Assembly (NCBI GenBank): GCA_963779645.1
Contig: CAVZYX010000005.1
Coordinates: forward strand, 2,170,001 to 2,234,000
Origin: CALMBW01 sp963779645
GTDB lineage: Bacteria > Actinomycetota > CADDZG01 > WHSQ01
Reading direction: 5' to 3'
Length of the DNA stretch: 64,000 nucleotides
The notes under the pieces are model-generated. The model saw only the letters and a list, made by a program, of their open reading frames with translations. It ran no database searches and was not told where the DNA came from. The position numbers and the translations under genes are program-made. Below, piece after piece: positions 60,118 to 64,000 of the stretch; the stretch's first letter is position 1, and the number at the start of each line of letters is the position of its first letter.

Positions 60118-62112
60118 TCAGCTCCAGCCGACGCCCGACCAGCCCACTCCGGACCAACCGACGCCACTCCAGCCGACGCCCGACCAGCCCACTCCGGACC
60201 AACCGACGCCACTCCAGCCGACGCCCGACCAGCCCACTCCGGACCAACCGACGCCACTCCAGCCGACGCCCGACCAGCCCACTCCGGACCAACCGACGCC
60301 ACTCCAGCCGACGCCCGACCAGCCCACTCCGGACCAACCGACGCCACTCCAGCCGACGCCCGACCAGGTCGGCTCGCCGAATCCGGTGCCGGACCACTGA
60401 CCGAAGTTCCAGATGCCGAGGTTCCAGCCACGGCCCATCGTCTGCTTCCAGTAGGTCCCGTTCCATGTGTTGCCGAAGATGTCTTTCTCTCCGGTCAATT
60501 GAACCCCGTTCGGGTCCTTGACCATCAACGTGCCGCGGGAGAGCTGCAGTTTGCCTTTCCCGTTCGACAGCGTGTGGTTCTGAACAAAGGTTGAATCTGG
60601 AGCATTCAGAGCCACCGCCATGTCGATCATGCCGCGGCCTTGTGCCTGAATATCTGCGTTGGGCAGCGGCTGAGCGGTCTCCATCAAGAGACCCTTGACC
60701 TGGTCCGGCGTCAGGTGCGGACGCTGCGACAAGATCAGTGCGGCAGCACCCGAGACTGCGGCAGCAGCCTGCGAGGTACCACTCCCCTTGAAGAACCGCT
60801 CGCCGTACTGACCGGTGCTTCCGTACGCCATATCGATGTGCGAACCCGGGTTCCGCAGCGAGATCACGGACTTACCGGGAGCCACGACATCCGGGTTGCG
60901 GTTGCCGTCACCACGGGCAGACCAGTCGGGGACCGCGTCGTCGCTGACGCCGTAGGTACCCTTGGTCTCGTTCGCACCGACCGCGATCACGTAAGGGTCA
61001 TACGCCGGGTTGTTCATCGCCGTGTTGCCGAACTGCTGATTACCTGCAGCGACCACCACGGTGATCCCCTTCTTCCATGCAACTTCCACCGCATAGGTAA
61101 GAGGGTCACTCAGATAGCTCTGCGTTCCGTCGGTTCCGAACGACAGGTTGAGGACCTTGATCCTCATTCCGTTTGCCCGCTTGTGCTGGACGACCCAGTC
61201 GATCGCAGCGAGCACCTGGCTGACGTCGGTAGCGCCGAGTGCGTTACCCACCTTGACGCTAACGATGCGCGAGCAAGGCGCCATGCCGACGAACTTCGTC
61301 TCGTGGTCGATGTCGTCCACCGTGAAGTCGTTGTCACGACCGGCGATGATGCCTGCCATGTGGGTTCCATGACCGTTCGTGTCGAGGTAACGCGTACCGT
61401 CGTTGATCGTTTCGAAGGAGATGTCTGGACCGTTGACGATCTTGCCCGGGAAGGTCAGACCGTTCACCGGCACGACTCCCGTGTCGATCATCGCGACGTC
61501 GACGTTCTGCCCGCAATAACCAGCACGCCAGTACTCACGAGCGCCGGTAGCCTTCTGCAGGTCGTACATCGAACCGGCGACGATCCCGGTCTCCGCAGGG
61601 TTGTCGTAGTCACCGTCGGCAGTGTCGGCCGTGGGGACATCCGAGTCCGAATCGGAGTTGCTCGAGTTCGAGCCTGATTCATCGGAGCCCAGTAGACCGC
61701 CGACGAGACCATCGCTGCCGAGGACATCGCTGACTCCGCCAAGCAGGCTGCCGTCCCCACCCAGCTGCATCATCTGCAACGGGTAGTTCTTGGTCACAGA
61801 GTGGATCCCAGCCGTCGCGCGGATAACGCGCAGCGAACTCTGCGGAACCTGCGCAGAGAACCCGTCGATGATCCCGATCTGGCGCTCGACCGTTCCGCCA
61901 AGACTCTTCACCAGCTGCTCGGGCATCGAGCCGGCTCCTGGGAGCTCGCGCACGATCACCGAAACCATCTCGTCTACGGCATCGGCGGCACTCTGAGCCA
62001 TCGCCTGGCGCTGGGCCGGCGTGACCATGGAAAGCATCAGCACGGGAACGAGAAGGAGGCCGAGTGCGGCCTTCTTGCTGTCCTCCCAACTGACGCCGAA
62101 CGCTACTTTCAT
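60118..62112 (-). CDS. Secreted S8 (subtilisin) peptidase with WSGVG-repeat tail, paralogue 2
   Basis: The 664-residue protein starts MKVAFGVSWEDSKK (GGAGG four bases upstream of the ATG at 62112), then a signal helix (LGLLLVPVLMLSMVTPA), an I9-like propeptide (SVIVRELPGAGSMPEQLVKS), a Ser/Asp-rich insert (about 150-175) absent from paralogue 1, and the S8 domain: Asp in VAMIDTGVVP, His in NGHGTHMAGI, Ser in GSGTSQAAAAVSG, Asn in VAAGNQQFG. After GEKDIFGN comes a Trp/Gly/Asn-rich bridge (GRGWNLGIWNFGQWSG), then 16 copies of WSGVG and WS. It should be exported and active. Confidence 0.88.
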   Translation of the reverse strand: MKVAFGVSWEDSKKAALGLLLVPVLMLSMVTPAQRQAMAQSAADAVDEMVSVIVRELPGAGSMPEQLVKSLGGTVERQIGIIDGFSAQVPQSSLRVIRATAGIHSVTKNYPLQMMQLGGDGSLLGGVSDVLGSDGLVGGLLGSDESGSNSSNSDSDSDVPTADTADGDYDNPAETGIVAGSMYDLQKATGAREYWRAGYCGQNVDVAMIDTGVVPVNGLTFPGKIVNGPDISFETINDGTRYLDTNGHGTHMAGIIAGRDNDFTVDDIDHETKFVGMAPCSRIVSVKVGNALGATDVSQVLAAIDWVVQHKRANGMRIKVLNLSFGTDGTQSYLSDPLTYAVEVAWKKGITVVVAAGNQQFGNTAMNNPAYDPYVIAVGANETKGTYGVSDDAVPDWSARGDGNRNPDVVAPGKSVISLRNPGSHIDMAYGSTGQYGERFFKGSGTSQAAAAVSGAAALILSQRPHLTPDQVKGLLMETAQPLPNADIQAQGRGMIDMAVALNAPDSTFVQNHTLSNGKGKLQLSRGTLMVKDPNGVQLTGEKDIFGNTWNGTYWKQTMGRGWNLGIWNFGQWSGTGFGEPTWSGVGWSGVGWSGVGWSGVGWSGVGWSGVGWSGVGWSGVGWSGVGWSGVGWSGVGWSGVGWSGVGWSGVGWSGVGWSGVGWS
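60121..60366 (-). repeat. 45-bp higher-order tandem repeat encoding (WSGVG)16-WS
   Basis: 246 bases in which three 15-bp codon versions of WSGVG recur in fixed order, giving a 45-bp unit repeated about five times with essentially no differences. The array in the neighbouring gene uses the same codon versions in mixed order. The perfect 45-bp periodicity implies recent expansion or homogenisation, and copy number may differ between strains. Confidence 0.93.
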
Positions 62113-62198
62113 GTGACCTCCACTTGACGTCAACATTTCCAAGTCCTGGTAATCGTCTTAGTCCCCTATCGGCGCTAACGTGGCAATTCCTGGATAGC

Positions 62199-62206
62199 CC
62201 GAACGG
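62199..62206 (-). promoter_or_regulatory. Conserved upstream motif of subtilase 2
   Basis: CCGTTCGG within GACCCGTTCGGGCTA (minus strand), 87 bases upstream of the ATG at 62112. It matches the motif 90 bases upstream of paralogue 1. Confidence 0.45.
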
Positions 62207-62272
62207 GTCATATCGAGCACCAATCTCGATGCGACGAAGGTCGTACCCGCCTAAAGCAGGTAGAACTAGCCC

Positions 62273-62563
62273 ATGCCCACGATGCCGACCCGACACGTCT
62301 CGATCGAGGGCACGACGTTCGAGGGGGACAGGCTGCGGCTGTCGTTCTCGATCGCGAAGAAGCTCTACGTCTGTCCCGGCTGCAGGCGGCCGATCGGCGT
62401 GGGGGCGGAGCATGTGTTCGTGCATTTCCTGGATGCCGACCCGACCTGGGACCACGAGCACTGGCACAACGAGTGCGTTGCCGATCGCATCTTGCGAACC
62501 CTTGCGTCGGAACGACCGGTCCCCGCCCCGCGCGCCCCTCGTCCGCGCCGTCGCAAAAGCTAA
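62273..62563 (+). CDS. Small zinc-binding protein
   Basis: The 96-residue protein has a YVCPGCRRPIGVG knuckle (about 32-44) and a later DHEHWHNECVADR segment (about 60-72), giving a C2..HC or C2..H2C zinc site. The C-terminus is Pro/Arg-rich and basic, which could bind nucleic acid. Similar short proteins occur in many Actinobacteria without known function. Divergent from the second subtilase gene. Confidence 0.65.
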   Translation: MPTMPTRHVSIEGTTFEGDRLRLSFSIAKKLYVCPGCRRPIGVGAEHVFVHFLDADPTWDHEHWHNECVADRILRTLASERPVPAPRAPRPRRRKS

Positions 62564-62787
62564 GCAACCACCCAGAAGGTAGATCTAGGGACTTTGACCA
62601 CCATGATTTACCACGATTTACTAATCCCTCTCAAGAACCCCCAGTTATCACCAAGTGACTCACCTTAACTACCTAGAACAAGAACCACCCGAAACGGTCT
62701 TGTGCAACATCCCGCCGTGGTGACACCGTGGCGTGGGGCATCAAAGCACCAAATGGGAGGCTCGGAAGGGGGTGTTCAGCAGATCTC

Positions 62788-64000
62788 ATGTCTGACCAAA
62801 CGCTCGAACACCTCGAGGAACTAACCAACATCGAGATGCAGGCCGATCTCCAACGTCTCGACGGTCTGGTCGTCGATGCCGCCGCGCCCGACGTCATCGT
62901 TCTTGACGAACCGCCCGAGCCTCTGGGGCGTCCATTCCTCAAACTGTGGCTGGCGACCGCCATCTCGAACCTCGGAGATGGCGCCCGGCTCACGGCGCTG
63001 CCGCTTCTCGCCGCCACGATCACGCGCGAGCCGCTCGCCATCTCCGGTCTCTTGTTCGCCGGAAAGCTTCCCTGGCTGCTGCTCAGTCTTCACTCGGGGG
63101 CTATCGCCGACCGGGTCGACCGCCGAAAGTTGATCGCGGGCGTCACGATCGGCCGCGGGATCGTGATGGCGCTGCTCGCCTTCGCGGCGATCGCAGGAAA
63201 CGTCACACTGCCGATGATCTACGCGGTCGCGCTGATCCAAGGTATCGGGGAGGTCTTCGCCGACAACGCTTCCTTCGCCCTGCTTCCGTCACTCGTTCCA
63301 CGAAGCCGGTTGGAGGATGCGAACGGGCGACTCGAATCCGCCGTGATCGTCGCCAACGAGTTCGCCGGTCCCGCGCTTGGAGGCCTTCTGTTCGCGGTTG
63401 CGATCGCACTCCCCTTCTCGCTCGATGCCGTTTCCTTCTTGGGAGCAGCTCTACTGATCGCGACGCTTCCCAAGTCCCCCTCGCTGAGGGTCACCGAGCA
63501 GCACACGACCATCCGCACCGACATCGCCGAGGGGTTGCGATGGATGTGGCACAACTCCACATTGCGCGACCTCAGCCTCATCGCTTGTGCAACAAATCTC
63601 GTTCTGTTCGCGACCTTCTCGATCCAGGTTCTCTTCGTTCTCGAGGTCCTCGGACTCTCGGCCCAAGGTTTCGGCATTTTCCTGGCGGTCGAAGCGCTCG
63701 GTGCTGTGGGGGGAAGCCTCATCGCTGCAAAACTTCGGAAACGTTGGGGTGTCGCCCGAACGGTCGCGCTCGCGCTAGCGACCGCTGCTGTTGCCAACCT
63801 GATGTTGGCGATGACGACCGCATGGGTTTTCGCCGGTGCTATGGCGATGCTTGTGTCCGTCGGTGGTGGTGTATGGAATGTCGTGACCAACTCGTTCAGG
63901 CAACAGGCGACTCCCGATGAATTGCTCGGCCGGGTGCAGAGTAGTCATCGGCTGCTCTCTTGGGGAGCTATGCCGATCGGAACACTTCTGGGCGGAGCTG
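62788..64000 (+). CDS. MFS transporter (EntS/DHA-like), 3' end outside window
   Basis: ATG at 62788 opens 404 codons that run off the window edge. A hydrophilic, acidic N-terminal extension of about 48 residues precedes the first helix (FLKLWLATAISNLGDGARLT). The loop 2-3 signature SGAIADRVDRRKLIAG (about 107-122) is the MFS motif A, and about ten helices are visible. The closest family is the multidrug/enterobactin-exporter-like MFS (MFS_3). The substrate is unknown. The 224 bases upstream (62564-62787) are more AT-rich and hold no gene I can support. Confidence 0.82.
   Translation, partial: MSDQTLEHLEELTNIEMQADLQRLDGLVVDAAAPDVIVLDEPPEPLGRPFLKLWLATAISNLGDGARLTALPLLAATITREPLAISGLLFAGKLPWLLLSLHSGAIADRVDRRKLIAGVTIGRGIVMALLAFAAIAGNVTLPMIYAVALIQGIGEVFADNASFALLPSLVPRSRLEDANGRLESAVIVANEFAGPALGGLLFAVAIALPFSLDAVSFLGAALLIATLPKSPSLRVTEQHTTIRTDIAEGLRWMWHNSTLRDLSLIACATNLVLFATFSIQVLFVLEVLGLSAQGFGIFLAVEALGAVGGSLIAAKLRKRWGVARTVALALATAAVANLMLAMTTAWVFAGAMAMLVSVGGGVWNVVTNSFRQQATPDELLGRVQSSHRLLSWGAMPIGTLLGGA

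Noticed and set aside
58071..60366. CRISPR array
   Set aside because: The repeats are contiguous 15- or 45-bp coding units without spacers, and no cas genes are in the window.
59957..60400. Plus-strand frame encoding QPTPDQPTPLQ-type repeats opposite the subtilase tail
   Set aside because: A 15-bp repeat leaves several frames open. Only the minus frame continues into a conserved protease and ends with a stop right after the array.

Overview
The window looks like one contiguous chromosomal stretch of an actinobacterium (Actinomycetota), about 60% GC, with no rRNA, tRNA, CRISPR array or recognisable insertion sequence. Three gene orders support this: dnaK-grpE-dnaJ-hspR; thrS-HIT together with pgsA-patA-pimA (the phosphatidylinositol mannoside genes); and pdxS-pdxT-yebC-ruvC-ruvA-ruvB next to yajC-secD-secF-apt-relA. 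A lipoprotein class B penicillin-binding protein and LexA boxes of the Gram-positive/mycobacterial type agree with it. I cannot place it below phylum level; it could be an uncultured lineage.

Layout. 1-4040: a type IV pilus ATPase (pilB, cut by the window edge) with a small-GTPase switch module (Roadblock, DUF4388 and CvnD-like GTPase). 4238-10738: aroE, mltG, ruvX, alaS, a 52-residue membrane peptide and rarA. 10849-21372: a stress-type monooxygenase-fold gene, aspS-hisS, a split transketolase, dtd, a PBP lipoprotein, a frameshifted relA and a small DUF gene. 21463-31415: apt, secF, secD, an HD-domain gene, yajC, ruvB, ruvA, ruvC, a nucleotide cyclase, yebC, pdxT and pdxS. 31487-37631 is more accessory: a 300-bp structured repeat, twin DUF3048 proteins, a DUF222-HNH nuclease under a palindromic LexA operator, a degenerate M48-like gene and a YibE/F membrane protein. 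37598-47253: pimA (frameshifted), patA, pgsA, an EF-G-like GTPase, an unknown membrane protein, class I aldolase, HIT hydrolase and thrS. 47256-51735: secreted zinc-peptidase-like proteins, a MidA-type methyltransferase, a hydroxyacid dehydrogenase and a 51-residue zinc ribbon. 51719-55527: the heat-shock operon. 55625-62112: a second copy of the 300-bp repeat, a membrane histidine kinase, and two paralogous secreted subtilases that end in long arrays of the pentapeptide WSGVG. 62273-64000: a small zinc protein and an MFS transporter cut by the window edge.

The most unusual content is: (i) the twin subtilases with WSGVG tails, a shared N-terminal GVSWEDSKK motif and a shared upstream motif; (ii) a dispersed, roughly 300-bp non-coding element with 17-bp terminal inverted repeats in one copy; (iii) a dispersed 17-18-bp hairpin family placed at gene ends; (iv) SOS operators on ruvC and on the DUF222-HNH gene; and (v) a GTPase/Roadblock module beside pilB. 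Four genes (relA, dnaJ, pimA and the M48-like gene) carry single-base frameshifts. Three are housekeeping genes, so sequencing or assembly error is the first explanation to test.
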